Translations under genes and position numbers: made by a program | From: JBHELB01 sp041859045 | GTDB lineage: Bacteria; Hydrogenedentota; Hydrogenedentia; Hydrogenedentales; SLHB01 | DNA length: 64,000 nucleotides | Assembly (NCBI GenBank): GCA_041859045.1 | Contig: JBHELB010000006.1 | Coordinates: forward strand, 1-64,000 | Reading direction: 5' to 3' | The notes under the pieces: model-generated | Told to the model about the DNA's origin: nothing | Database searches by the model: none | Seen by the model: the letters and a program-made list of their open reading frames with translations, nothing else | Shown here: in pieces, positions 46,944 to 56,400 of the stretch | Position numbering within the stretch: the stretch's first letter is position 1 | How the letters are laid out: each line of letters begins with the position of its first letter

Positions 46944-47714
46944 CCCATACCAGACTTGCCGGCACCGCAGGAGACGGCTGTACCCGTTGTGACGGCATCG
47001 CCCAGCAGCACAGCCGATCCGGGTGAGAAGATCCAAAGCGCGGAAAACATCATCGCCGATTTCCGCGCGCGGCATGCGGCCCCCAACGAGAAGCAGTCAG
47101 CAGATGACACCCCACAGGAGTCTAGCAAGAGCCTTGCCGAAATCGTTGGCGCTGTGCTCGACAGGACAGAATCAGTCGAAACCCTGATCGCGTTACTGGG
47201 CGCCCAGGACGCTGCTGTGCGACGCTCCGCATGCAAGGCATTCGGAGACGCCGGAGCAGCCCGATATGACAACAAAGCAGGCCGCCATGTGGCGCTGGAG
47301 CGCATTCTCAAGAGTCTTACAAAAGACCAGACAAGCATTCTTGTCACATCAGCCATAGAAACAATTGTCCATGACACTCAAGATGGAAACTGGGACTTCG
47401 AGTCGTCTTTCTTTCTGCCATATATTGAAGGCAATGGCGCTTTGCCTGCGCTACCATGCGTCATTTGGGCCGCCGACAATCACTCGTTGCCACTAATGCG
47501 TTCGAGGATGACGAACCTTGCCTGCAACATCGACCCCAAATCCCCGGAGGTGGACGCCCTTCTTGCGCGCCGCCGCACCGACCCCGACGCTTCGGTGCGC
47601 CTCCATGCCCTCCAAACGTCCGGTGAGCAACTCGTAAGGCAGTATCTGGGACAGCAGCAGAAGCGCGGCCCCCCCTATAATCTCTCCATTTTTGCATCAG
47701 GGCTATCGCGCTAA
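46809..47714 (+). CDS. Signal-anchored HEAT-like protein, tandem paralogue 2
   Basis: A 301-residue paralogue of the preceding gene. The N-terminus MTRKNSLTTLLVVFLLCLAI is near-identical, then the linker and body diverge. Aligned islands include ENIIADFRARHA, VIWAADNH, RMTNLA and SPEVDALLARR. HEAT-like helices are plain: VETLIALLGAQDAAVRRSAC. Each gene carries its own copy of the promoter-like leader, so they may be expressed independently. The product would be exported and anchored. Function unknown. Confidence 0.8.
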   Translation: MTRKNSLTTLLVVFLLCLAIPIGLYSFVSLPFSPPAAGSPQGKLPPIPDLPAPQETAVPVVTASPSSTADPGEKIQSAENIIADFRARHAAPNEKQSADDTPQESSKSLAEIVGAVLDRTESVETLIALLGAQDAAVRRSACKAFGDAGAARYDNKAGRHVALERILKSLTKDQTSILVTSAIETIVHDTQDGNWDFESSFFLPYIEGNGALPALPCVIWAADNHSLPLMRSRMTNLACNIDPKSPEVDALLARRRTDPDASVRLHALQTSGEQLVRQYLGQQQKRGPPYNLSIFASGLSR

Positions 47715-48319
47715 AATTCGCCTTTGTATTTCGCAGAGCGCCGCCCCGGCGCGGCCCGTAGCGCCCGGCCTCCGTGCCAGGCGTCTGCGTTATTTGTGAA
47801 TGCGGGAGCGATAATGCGACACAACACTGCCCGCCTTTCACGAAGATGCCAGTGACAGCGGGTGTTCTTCGAGTCCCGCAGGGACTATTGATTGTAGCCC
47901 AGCACTTCAGTGCTGGGATCTTGGCCTCCCCAAGACGAAGTCCCGTAGGGACGGTTGATGGTTCTCGCAAAGCACTCAACCGTGCCTACGGCACTTTCTT
48001 CTTTTTTCCCGTCGAAAACCCAGCGATAAATCGCTGGGCTACAGTCAATCGCCCCTCCGGGGCGAAGGGCGAAGACGCCCGACACGGAGGTCGGGCGCTA
48101 CGAGCCACCGCTCAGGTAGATGAGAGGGGCAGGTTTTGGTGCGAATGCCCTGATTTTCGCATTGATTCTCCTGCTCGGGATCATCATAATCAGGGGCCGT
48201 CCGGATTGAACCTTCTCGGCCTCATATGGAGTTTTGCATCCGGGCGGGAAAAGGATTTTCGGCGACAGGATAATCGCCTCGAGCGCTTCCTAAAACACTA
48301 AGAGAAAGGACTTCGTCCC
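47715..48319. other. Intergenic region dominated by short palindromes
   Basis: A 605-bp gap between the paralogue pair and the GH4 gene. The part 47872-48097 is a mosaic of short hairpins (listed separately). The stretch 47735-47800 (GCCGCCCCGGCGCGGC, GCGCCCGGCCTCCGTGCCAG) looks like another related unit in part. The open frames crossing it follow the repeats and have no coding look. The GH4 ribosome-binding site (GAGAAAGGA) ends the gap. Confidence 0.6.
47872..48097. repeat. Mosaic of at least six short REP-like hairpins
   Basis: In order: GTCCCGCAGGGAC (47872-47884), CCCAGCACTTCAGTGCTGGG (47898-47917), GTCCCGTAGGGAC (47940-47952), GTGCCTACGGCAC (47982-47994), CCCAGCGATAAATCGCTGGG (48019-48038), GCCCCTCCGGGGC (48051-48063), and the CGCCCGACACGGAGGTCGGGCG stem (48076-48097). 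Several are followed by TTGAT or GTAGC/GCTAC linkers. The same hairpin types repeat with compensating arm changes, suggesting selection for structure. Elements of this style recur in many environmental bacterial genomes and may depend on an IS200/RAYT-type enzyme in trans (inference). Confidence 0.75.
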
Positions 48320-49645
48320 ATGGCAAGAATCGCGTTTATCGGCGCGGGCAGCCTCGGTTTCACCCGGGCGTTGGTTCGCGACATTCTCACGTTCCCGTTG
48401 CTGAAAGACAGCACGTTGGTGCTGATGGATATTGATAAGGAGCGGCTCGAGTTTGCGCGAGCGGCCTGCCAATCCCTCGTTGATCGAGGCAAATATCCCG
48501 CGAAGATCGAGGCCACATTGGACCGCAAGCAGGCGCTCAAAGGCGCGGACGTGGTGATCTGCACTATTCTCGCCGGGGGCGTAAATGTATGGCGTCATGA
48601 CATCGAGATCCCGAAAAAATACGGCATCGATGTGAACGTGGGCGACACGCGTTGCGTGAGCGGCGTGTTCCGCGCATTGCGGACGATCCCGGTGATGGTG
48701 AGCATCGCGAAGGACATGGAAAAGCTGTGTCCCAACGCGGTCTTGCTGAACTACACGAACCCGATGGCGATGCTGTGCCGCGCGATGCAGCGCACGACGT
48801 CCATTCAGCTCACGGGGCTGTGCCACAGCGTGCAGGGCACGGCGGGCATGCTCGCGCACTGGATCAAGACGCCGATGGATCGCATCACGTACGTCTGCGC
48901 GGGCATTAACCACCAGGCGTGGTACGTCGAGTTCAAGCGCGACGGCAAGGATGCGTATCCGCTCATCCGCAAGGCGATGAAGGACCCGAAAGTCTACAAC
49001 GCCGAGCATGTCCGCAATGAGATGTTCCTGGCGTTGGATTATTACGTGACGGAATCGAGCGGGCACAATTCGGAATACAACTGGTGGTTCCGCAAACGCC
49101 CGGATCTCATCAAAAAGTACTGCACGAAGAGCACCAACTGGAATCCGGGGCACTACGCCTACATTTTGAAGGAATACCAGAAGGCGGAGAAGGGCTGGAA
49201 GACGTGGGTCAAGCAATGGTTGCGCGAGGGCGCGCCGTTCCCGCTCGAGCGCGGGCATGAATACGCGGCGTATATCATCAACGCGTTGAAGGGCGGCGAA
49301 CCGTATCTTTTCCACGGCAACGTGCCGAACACGGGCATCATCACCAATCTGCCGCAGGATGTCTGCGTTGAGGTGCCAGTGCTGACGAATAAGCGAGGAC
49401 TGAATTCTATTCACGTCGGCGCATTGCCCCCGCAGTGCGCGGCGCTCAACAACATCAGCATCGCGGTGGAGGAAATGGCCGTCGAGGCGGCGCTCACCGG
49501 CGACCCGCGCCTGGTGTATCAGGCAATTTGTTACGACCCATTGTCGGCGGCGGTGCTTTCGCTCGCGGAGATCAAGAAAATGGTCGCCGAGATGCTGAAG
49601 AAGAACAAGCCGTACCTGCCGCAATTCAAGAAGATCGAAATCTAG
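48320..49645 (+). CDS. GH4 family glycosidase (alpha-galactosidase/glucosidase-like)
   Basis: A 441-residue NAD- and Mn2+-dependent glycosidase of family GH4 (MelA/AglA type), which works by transient oxidation at C3. The Rossmann start is IAFIGAGSLGFTRALVRDIL. The active-site landmarks are NYTNPMAML, CHSVQGT (metal-ligand Cys) and INHQAWY (His). It contains GDTRCVSGVFRALR and a C-terminal helical part. It is cytoplasmic, with no signal. The following CorA-like gene lies 44 bp downstream. Confidence 0.93.
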   Translation: MARIAFIGAGSLGFTRALVRDILTFPLLKDSTLVLMDIDKERLEFARAACQSLVDRGKYPAKIEATLDRKQALKGADVVICTILAGGVNVWRHDIEIPKKYGIDVNVGDTRCVSGVFRALRTIPVMVSIAKDMEKLCPNAVLLNYTNPMAMLCRAMQRTTSIQLTGLCHSVQGTAGMLAHWIKTPMDRITYVCAGINHQAWYVEFKRDGKDAYPLIRKAMKDPKVYNAEHVRNEMFLALDYYVTESSGHNSEYNWWFRKRPDLIKKYCTKSTNWNPGHYAYILKEYQKAEKGWKTWVKQWLREGAPFPLERGHEYAAYIINALKGGEPYLFHGNVPNTGIITNLPQDVCVEVPVLTNKRGLNSIHVGALPPQCAALNNISIAVEEMAVEAALTGDPRLVYQAICYDPLSAAVLSLAEIKKMVAEMLKKNKPYLPQFKKIEI

Positions 49646-49689
49646 ATTCCGAACCGGGGGGCCGACGCGTCGGCTCCCCGGGAGAACCC

Positions 49690-50610
49690 ATGCTCAAACG
49701 CTTTGAACTGCAAGAAGGCCGCTTGGCCGAGACGGAAAATCCCTCCGCCCCGGTGTGGTTGTACGTGTGTCCGGATGAGCAGGAGCGACGCTACCTGGTC
49801 GAACACTACAAGGTCGACGAGCACACGTTGTCGTCAGCGCTCGACCCGGACGAGCTGTCGCGGTTTGAGTTTGAGCCGAACCACGTAGCCGTGATTCTCA
49901 AGCGGCCAAAGAACTATTCGAGCCGCGACCTGTTTCTATTCAAAGTGACGTCGATGGGCGTGTTCCTGTTTGAGGACCAGGTGATTATCGTCACGCCGGA
50001 GCAGGACGTGGTGTTCGACGGAAAGCCGTTTGCACGCACCGCCGCCCCGCGCGATGTCATGCTCAAACTCATCTTCCGCTCGATCCAGCATTTCCTCGAA
50101 CACCTTAAAGTCATGAATATGGTGTCCGATGAACTCGAGCAGAAAATCAACGCTTCGATGGAGAACCGGTATCTACTGAACCTGTTCACCCTAGAAAAGA
50201 GCTTGGTCTATTACCTCAACGCCATCCACACCAACGCCGTCCTCATCGACAAGCTGAAGATGTACGGGGCGCGCATTGGCTTCTCGCAGGAGCAGGTGGA
50301 GTACCTCGACGACATCGGCGTCGAGAACGCACAGTGCTTCAAGTTGGCCGAGATCTACTCGAACGTGATCTCGAGCATGATGGACGCGCGCGCGTCCATC
50401 GTGAACAACAACCTCAACGTGCTGATGAAAAAGCTCACCATGGTGACCATCTCGATCATGGGGCCGACCTTCGTGGTGAGCGCCTTCTCGATGAACGTTC
50501 CCATGCCCTGGGGATGGGGGGATTGGCTGCCCTCGTACTTCATCATCCTCGGCTTGGCCGGTCTCTCGGCGCTCGGTGTACTGCTCTTCTGGCGCGTCAA
50601 GCGCTGGTAG
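49690..50610 (+). CDS. CorA-like divalent-cation channel with SMN instead of GMN
   Basis: A 306-residue CorA-type protein: an N-terminal alpha/beta cytoplasmic domain (for example VDEHTLSSALDPDELSRFEF), long stalk helices, and two C-terminal membrane helices (TMVTISIMGPTFVVSAFSMN and FIILGLAGLSALGVLLFW). The signature loop after TM1 normally reads (Y/F)GMN; here it is FSMN (about residues 266-269). The open frame runs upstream to 49435 inside the GH4 gene, but ATG 49690 has a GGGAGAA ribosome-binding site and fits the family. Its stop directly abuts the convergent stop at 50611. Confidence 0.85.
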   Translation: MLKRFELQEGRLAETENPSAPVWLYVCPDEQERRYLVEHYKVDEHTLSSALDPDELSRFEFEPNHVAVILKRPKNYSSRDLFLFKVTSMGVFLFEDQVIIVTPEQDVVFDGKPFARTAAPRDVMLKLIFRSIQHFLEHLKVMNMVSDELEQKINASMENRYLLNLFTLEKSLVYYLNAIHTNAVLIDKLKMYGARIGFSQEQVEYLDDIGVENAQCFKLAEIYSNVISSMMDARASIVNNNLNVLMKKLTMVTISIMGPTFVVSAFSMNVPMPWGWGDWLPSYFIILGLAGLSALGVLLFWRVKRW

Positions 50611-51516
50611 CTACTTGGCGGTCACCCGCGCGCGGAGCGCGGCGATGGCCTCCGTTTTCGCAAGGTCCGATACGCCAACCACGCCCAGCACGTAGCGTCC
50701 CTCTTGCTCGAGCACAAGTCCCTGATACAGCGACGTCATCGCCGCCACGCGCGGCGGCGCGCCTTCGCGCTGCGCCTCGGGCGTCACGCTCATCTTGGTC
50801 AGTTCCGCGCGGTACGCATCAAGCACCTTGGCCGCCTCGGCGGGGTCTTTGCACAGGCCAACAAACGCGCGGGGCGGCTTCTCGCCGGTTCCTACTTCAA
50901 CAACCAGCACCGGCGGCATGAAGGAATACGCGAGGAAATTCGCGGGAAAGTATTTCTCCGTGCCCGGTACGGCCTGGGGAATCGCCAGCAATTTCATCTC
51001 GGCCGGACGTACCTTCCCCCCCGGAAGCCGCGCCGCGATGGCCTTGGCGCAGGCAGTGTACACCGCAGAGTCGAGCTCAAGCCCGCCCGTCACCTGCAGC
51101 ATCACAAAATAGCGGCCTTGGTAGAACGCCGCCTGCGAGGCCACCCATGCACCCTCCGCACCAACATCCAGGGGCTTGCCACCGGTGGGTTTGAGACTCG
51201 TGTAAACGCCGAACGCGTCCAGCAGTGTGCCGAGCACGTACACGTCAGCGGTCAGCCCCACGTCAGGATCGGCGGCGTTCTGATAGGCCATCGACGCCAG
51301 CCGCTCGAAGCCGTAGGGGTAGAAAAGTTCCGCCTCGCCATCGATGTATTCGAAGAGGTTGTCTTTCCCGTAGACCGCCGGCTCGCCTTGCGCCGTCCAG
51401 CCGGCCATAAATGACGGCTTGGGCAAAACGGACTCCGGCGCGAGCGCCTTGTCCGCCGCGTAGGCGCACCACCCCAGCAACAGCGCCAAACCCAACACGC
51501 TCGCACGTCTCAACAC
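50611..51516 (-). CDS. Secreted DUF6599 protein
   Basis: A 301-residue exported protein. The signal peptide is MLRRASVLGLALLLGWCAYA (start GTG 51516, with GGAAAGAG just upstream; the longer frame to 51555 runs into the intergenic gap). It has the DUF6599-type core DNLFEYIDGEAELFYPYGFE and later FLAYSFMPPVLVVEVG. DUF6599 proteins are secreted and uncharacterised. It begins 13 bp after the aldo/keto reductase stop, so the two are likely co-transcribed, and the DUF6599 protein may be its extracytoplasmic partner. Confidence 0.85.
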   Translation of the reverse strand: MLRRASVLGLALLLGWCAYAADKALAPESVLPKPSFMAGWTAQGEPAVYGKDNLFEYIDGEAELFYPYGFERLASMAYQNAADPDVGLTADVYVLGTLLDAFGVYTSLKPTGGKPLDVGAEGAWVASQAAFYQGRYFVMLQVTGGLELDSAVYTACAKAIAARLPGGKVRPAEMKLLAIPQAVPGTEKYFPANFLAYSFMPPVLVVEVGTGEKPPRAFVGLCKDPAEAAKVLDAYRAELTKMSVTPEAQREGAPPRVAAMTSLYQGLVLEQEGRYVLGVVGVSDLAKTEAIAALRARVTAK

Positions 51517-51529
51517 GTCTCTTTCCTTT

Positions 51530-52684
51530 CTATACAAACATCGCCTGGGCCGCACTCATTTTGGCCGACACATCGAGTCCATTCGGACATTGCGCCACAC
51601 AATGCGTGCAATCGGCGCAGGCCGCCGCCGATGCATTTCGCGGCAGCGCCGCATAGGTGCCCCGGGCCAGTTCAAGATCGCCGTATCCCTGCGCATACAT
51701 AAGCGCCCGATTAACGTCCGCTACGGCCACGCCGCGCGGACAGGTCCCCTCGCACGACGCGCACAGACGGCAGTACGCGGGCGCGACGGCCGAAGCATAG
51801 CGATCGAGAATCTGTCGATCCACCGCCGTCAGCTTCATGCCCATCACTTCGGTGTCTTCTCTAACCTGGTCGAGGTTCGACATGCTCGGAATTGTCGTCG
51901 CCACGTGGGGATCCGTCAAGACCCACTTCAGCGCCGCTTGGTGCGGACTGATCGGGCCCAGCGCGTCGGTTTTGTAACCGCCCGCCTGGGTCTTCATGGC
52001 GACGATGCCGATCTTCGCCTTGGCCGCACGGGCAATCGCCTCTTTCAACTCGGGCGGACTCGTAAAATTGTAGGCAACAAGCACAACGTCGAAGAGCTTC
52101 TCGGGGTCGTCCAACACCGCGTTGATCACCTCGACCTGCCCGGTATGGGTCGTCACCCCGAGAAACTTCGCTTTCCCCTGCGCCTTCAGTTCCTTCAGGG
52201 CTTCACGGGGACCAGCCGCCATCACGGCCGCCTTGGCGCGCAGGTCATGCAATTGAAGCACATCCACGACATCCACGCCCAACGCCGCGCGGCTTTCGTC
52301 GAAACACTTGAGCAAATCCGCCTTCTCCGCCAGGCCCGGACGTACTTTCGTCGCGACAATGACCTTGTCGCGCCACCCCTTCAGCGCCTGGCCAACCACC
52401 TCTTCATTGCGTCCGCCCTTGTACGCTCGCGCGGTATCCACATAATTCACGCCACGCTCAAACGCCGCCTGGAGCACCGCCGGTTCCGTAGTCTGCATCG
52501 CCCCAACGCCTACGCTCGACACCTTCAGCCCCGTGCGCCCCAACACGCGCAGAGAGGAAGCCGCCGCGCTCGCATTCTTGGAATTGGCCTGAGCCGCCGC
52601 CATGGAAGCGCCGGCCACCGTCGCAGCGCCCGCGCCACACCAAGCCAGAAAACTCCGCCGCCCAAGCCCATTTCGCGTGTTCAT
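51530..52684 (-). CDS. Tat-exported aldo/keto reductase with C-terminal [4Fe-4S] cysteine motifs
   Basis: A 384-residue protein starting at ATG 52684 (GGAGGAAAATCAG upstream). The Tat signal carries GRRSFLAWCG (residues 8-17). The AKR barrel has catalytic tetrad regions NYVDTARAYKGG (Asp, Tyr), VIVATKV (Lys) and VLQLHDL (His). The C-terminal part carries CRLCASCEGTC and CADCTHCVAQC, ferredoxin-like cysteine motifs. This AKR/ferredoxin type is widespread in PVC-like bacteria and anaerobes. The Tat signal is consistent with cofactor insertion before export. Substrate unknown. Confidence 0.92.
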   Translation of the reverse strand: MNTRNGLGRRSFLAWCGAGAATVAGASMAAAQANSKNASAAASSLRVLGRTGLKVSSVGVGAMQTTEPAVLQAAFERGVNYVDTARAYKGGRNEEVVGQALKGWRDKVIVATKVRPGLAEKADLLKCFDESRAALGVDVVDVLQLHDLRAKAAVMAAGPREALKELKAQGKAKFLGVTTHTGQVEVINAVLDDPEKLFDVVLVAYNFTSPPELKEAIARAAKAKIGIVAMKTQAGGYKTDALGPISPHQAALKWVLTDPHVATTIPSMSNLDQVREDTEVMGMKLTAVDRQILDRYASAVAPAYCRLCASCEGTCPRGVAVADVNRALMYAQGYGDLELARGTYAALPRNASAAACADCTHCVAQCPNGLDVSAKMSAAQAMFV

Positions 52685-52792
52685 CTGATTTTCCTCCACT
52701 CGGACGCCTAAAAGGAGCTGCCGCAAACTCAAACTGGCTATTATTTTGAAGGGAAACGGGTCGAATAGCAACTCGGAAATTCCCCAGGTACC

Positions 52793-52812
52793 ACTAGGGA
52801 AATACCCGGTAT
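52793..52812. promoter_or_regulatory. Inverted repeat ACTAGGGAAATACCCGGTAT
   Basis: Arms GGG/CCC with an AAATA centre inside a longer set of dyads (CAGGTACC, GGTATCTAATACC). It lies 109 bp upstream of the AKR start on the minus strand. A possible response-regulator or repressor site. Confidence 0.3.
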
Positions 52813-53032
52813 CTAATACCGTATCACAGGCCCCTCCTGCTCTCGATCCACTGCAATACAGTATGCGGACACCGCTATCCCAGACGGCGATTCGCGAAAA
52901 TCCCCGGTTGACTGCGGATAATTCAAGGTCAACAGGAGACTGCATATGCGTCACGCCAAATCACTTATATGTTTCCAAAATAATGCATTTTAATTCCTTT
53001 TATCATTATAGATCGGCATTCAAGGAGGATAA

Positions 53033-53062
53033 ATGTCATATTTAATTGAATTTTGCATTTAA
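53033..53062 (+). CDS. Possible 9-residue leader peptide MSYLIEFCI
   Basis: A near-perfect Shine-Dalgarno sequence AAGGAGG (53022-53028) stands 4 bp before an ATG, but the frame closes after nine codons. The surroundings (about 52960-53110) are strikingly AT-rich. It may be a leader peptide or the remains of a gene; a non-translated purine tract is also possible. Confidence 0.3.
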   Translation: MSYLIEFCI

Positions 53063-53105
53063 CTTTTTTGAGATTTTTAAGTAGCTTTTCGTAGCGAATT
53101 CGTGG

Positions 53106-53320
53106 TAAGATACGAATTGCAAGAGGGTGCATGAAGGCGCGAGTGTAGGAGACTTACCTAGGTGCTTTGGGGGGCTGCGCACATGAAACGCTCCATCGGG
53201 GGCAAGATTACAGGGCAAGGTTGGCCGCCTTCCACCAGCGTCAAATATCCCAGCAGAGACAAATACGATTCAGTTTCCACCAATAACCCGCAGCAGTTTC
53301 GCTGCGGGTTTCTTGTTTTT
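53106..53320 (+). ncRNA. Possible short transcript or leader ending at a terminator
   Basis: A TAAGAT -10-like element (53106-53111) at the end of the AT-rich island is followed by a G-rich region with several short dyads (for example TAGGAGACTTACCTA at about 53148) and then a strong Rho-independent terminator (53285-53320). The segment has no convincing ORF. It could be a small RNA or an attenuated leader of the large secreted-protein gene at 53453. No known RNA family could be assigned by eye, and no good -35 element was found. Confidence 0.35.
53285..53320 (+). terminator. Rho-independent terminator 133 bp upstream of the secreted-protein gene
   Basis: AACCCGCAGC (53285-53294) pairs perfectly with GCTGCGGGTT (53301-53310), with a 6-nt loop AGTTTC, followed by TCTTGTTTTT. 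It terminates on the plus strand before the gene at 53453. No plus-strand gene upstream needs it, since the preceding genes are on the minus strand. Confidence 0.85.
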
Positions 53321-53452
53321 ACCGCACCCAGGGAGGCCTTTGGGGTAGGAGGGTGCGCGGACGATTTTGGGTAGGGGCCTTGCCCCGGGGATGTGTGTAC
53401 GCCGAGGTGGGAAATTGGCAGGTGTAAGAATCTAATCTAGGAGGAAGCTTCA

Positions 53453-56400
53453 ATGACAAACCTTTTTCTAGGGAAAAAGGGAATGGGGAAAAGCGGCTTG
53501 AGCGTAATGGCCATCGCCGTCAGCCTCGCTCTCGCTGCCACACTGTTTTACAGTGGCCCGGCCAGTGCCGGGTGGACCAACTGCTCGCTGGTAATCGCGG
53601 GCGGCGCGACGTGGACGACCACGCTCACGCCGGCCAGCCGTGAGCGTGCGACAAACGACAAGAACATTTCCTGGTACAAGAACGCCAATCAGTACAACCA
53701 GATGCCCGGCGGCGAGTACGGCCTGAGCGGCTGGACTTACCTGGGCGGCGGCAAGACCGTGGATTTCACGATCTACCCGCAACTCTTCCCGGTTTCCGGC
53801 GCACTGTATGGCATGCGCGTGCAGCTTGCCAATTCGGCATATGCGATGCGTGAAGACTCCGACACGATCTACGTGGACTTGGACAATCCGACCATTTCCA
53901 CGCCGACCGATGCCGGTACGTACAGCTCCAGTTCCTCGCTGACCTTTTACTGGACAGCCAGCGACGGCACGAGCGGTATTAATGACTACTATATGATCGT
54001 CGGTACTCAGCCCGGCTGGTCCGACAAGTTCAGCGGCTGGATCGGTGCGCAGCCCGGCTCGTACACGATCAACAACTGCTCGGATGCCTATACCTATTAT
54101 TGCACGATGTACGCGAAGGACAACGCCGGCCGCGTCAGCAGTTGGACGGCTTCCTCGAACGGCATCATGGTCGACCTGACGAACCCGACCGTCTATACCC
54201 CCACCGATGCGGGGTACTATGACGACGGCAACGTCACCTTCAATTTCTACGGTCTTGACGGGCAGTCGGGCATCGCGGGCTACTACTACGAAGTCGCCGC
54301 GGACCCGAACTTCACCTACGTCCTGGCGAGCGGCACGACGTCCTCCTCGTCCTATACCTACACCGACACGGTGCAGGGCGTGACGTACTACTGCAAGACC
54401 AAAGCGATCGACAATGCGGGCCGTCTGAGCGGCTATTCTTCGGCGAGCGACGGTGTGCGCGTGGACAGCCAAGCGCCCTCCACCCCGAGCAAGCCTGCGT
54501 CAGCGGTTGACCATGATTATGTGACCTTCTACTGGAACGAGTCGTCTGACCCGGGTTACGACACGGGCGCGGGCGTCGGCGTCACCGGCTATAAGGTCCA
54601 GGTCCAGGACGATCAGAGCAGCTACGTCGTCAACGCCGACGTGATGACCAAGAACTTCTACAAGTTCAAGGGCTCGGTCGGCCGTTCGTACACCTGCACG
54701 GTTCAGGCGTTTGACGGCGCCGGCAATCGCAGCAGCTTCTCGACCACGAGCGACAGCGCGGCGGTCGGTATGGCCAGCACGACGCCGAGCAACAGCTCGG
54801 TGACGGGCGGTCAGACGGACTGGATGTTCGACGTCACGACGTCGTCGGTGACCTCGAATTGGCCGGGCCTCTCGGAAGGCCAGACGGGCTCGATCTATGA
54901 CAAGGTTCGCAACTTCACGAACCTGACCGAAACCTACAGCCTGCGTTACGGCCAGATCGTGGACGTGTGGTACACCAGCACGTCGCGCGCGAGCGTTGCG
55001 AAGCTGGAAGGCTGCGGCGACGGCGCGGCCTGGACGGCGTCGTACCTTGCGTTCTTGGCGAACGAGTGGGCGGTCACGGGCGATCCCGCCACGTTGGCGA
55101 AGATCAACAGCACGTTGAACGTGTTCGACATGCTGACCCGTTGCACGAAGAAGAGCGGCTTCATGGCGCGCTTCGCGGCTCCGACCAACGACTCCGCCTA
55201 TTACGAGTACTACAACGGCTACACCGGCGGCGCCTATCAGTGCGAAGCCCCGTGGCAAAACTACACGTACCTTGGCTACACCTCGCGCGACCCGTACACC
55301 GGCTTGGCGTTCGGTCTGTGCAGCGTGTGGAAGTACGTCTCCGACACCAACACCAACGCCAAGGCGAAGATGCTCATCGAGCGCGTCATTGACCGTCTGG
55401 TCAACGACAACTGGGACATCGTCGCTCCGGCGCCGGGCAACCAGACGACCTACAACCAGGTGGCGTTCGGCTGGAAGGCGATGTGGAAGCGCCTCGGCCT
55501 CGCCGTCAATCCGACCAAGTACGCCGATTTCGACAGCGGCACGGAAAGCTATGCCAATCTCTATGCGGCGGCCATGGCCTCCAGCGGCTTCGATCTGAAG
55601 GCGAAGGACTTCGCGGACTACTTCGCGAACTACCTGAACAGCGAACAACTCTGGGTGCTGATCAACACGGATCCGAATTCGACCCGCAAGGCGGAACTGA
55701 CCGCCAAGCTGGAAGACATGGCCGACAGCGATCACTTCCAGGCCGTGTTCGCGAGCATGTACATGAACGCCACTGGCGTCACCAGCAACAATATCGCCCT
55801 TGGCACGCTGCAGGGCGGCTTGCTGGACTTCCAGGGCGGCGACAAGTGGATGCGTGAAGTCGACCAGACCAGCAACCCCGACTACCCGTACCACAATGCG
55901 GAAAACACGCTGTCGCTGACGGCGCTGTTGGTTCATGACCGCCCGCTGTCCGACTTCCTGTGGCAGCGCAAGCCCGGTCTGCTCGCCGACGGTGCCGATG
56001 GCATCGCGTACGAGTACCCGGCGCTCGACATGATGCTGCCGTACTGGCAGGCGCGTGTCGTTAGCGCATTGGCTCCTGGCGGCCCGGATGAGACCGCTCC
56101 GGTCATCACGATCCTGGGCGCCAATCCGGCTCGCGTGGGCACGGCCAACACCTACACGGACGCTGGCGCGACCGCGTGGGACGAGTACGATGGCAACCTG
56201 ACGAGCTCGATTCAGGTAACCAATGGCGTCAACAACAGCGTGCCGGGCACGTACTACGTTGACTACGAAGTCACCGATGCCGCGAACAACACCGGCACGG
56301 CGCAGCGCACGGTCAACGTGATTTCCGGCAGCATCCCGGTGATCAGCCTCACCGGCGATCCGCTGGTGTTGGTGGCTCGTTACAGCACGTACAATGATGC

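Noticed and set aside
47774..48301. 175-codon open frame through the hairpin mosaic
   Set aside because: The frame runs through palindromic repeats, and its translation reflects the repeats rather than a protein.
53112..53284. Possible cyclic-di-GMP (GEMM) riboswitch, suggested by ACAGGGCAAGG
   Set aside because: The conserved core following the first stem and the tetraloop receptor are not found. Only a short match remains.
53271..53284. tRNA or tmRNA-like 3' end (CCACCA)
   Set aside because: There is no T-arm GTTCRANYC, no acceptor partner and no anticodon arm nearby.
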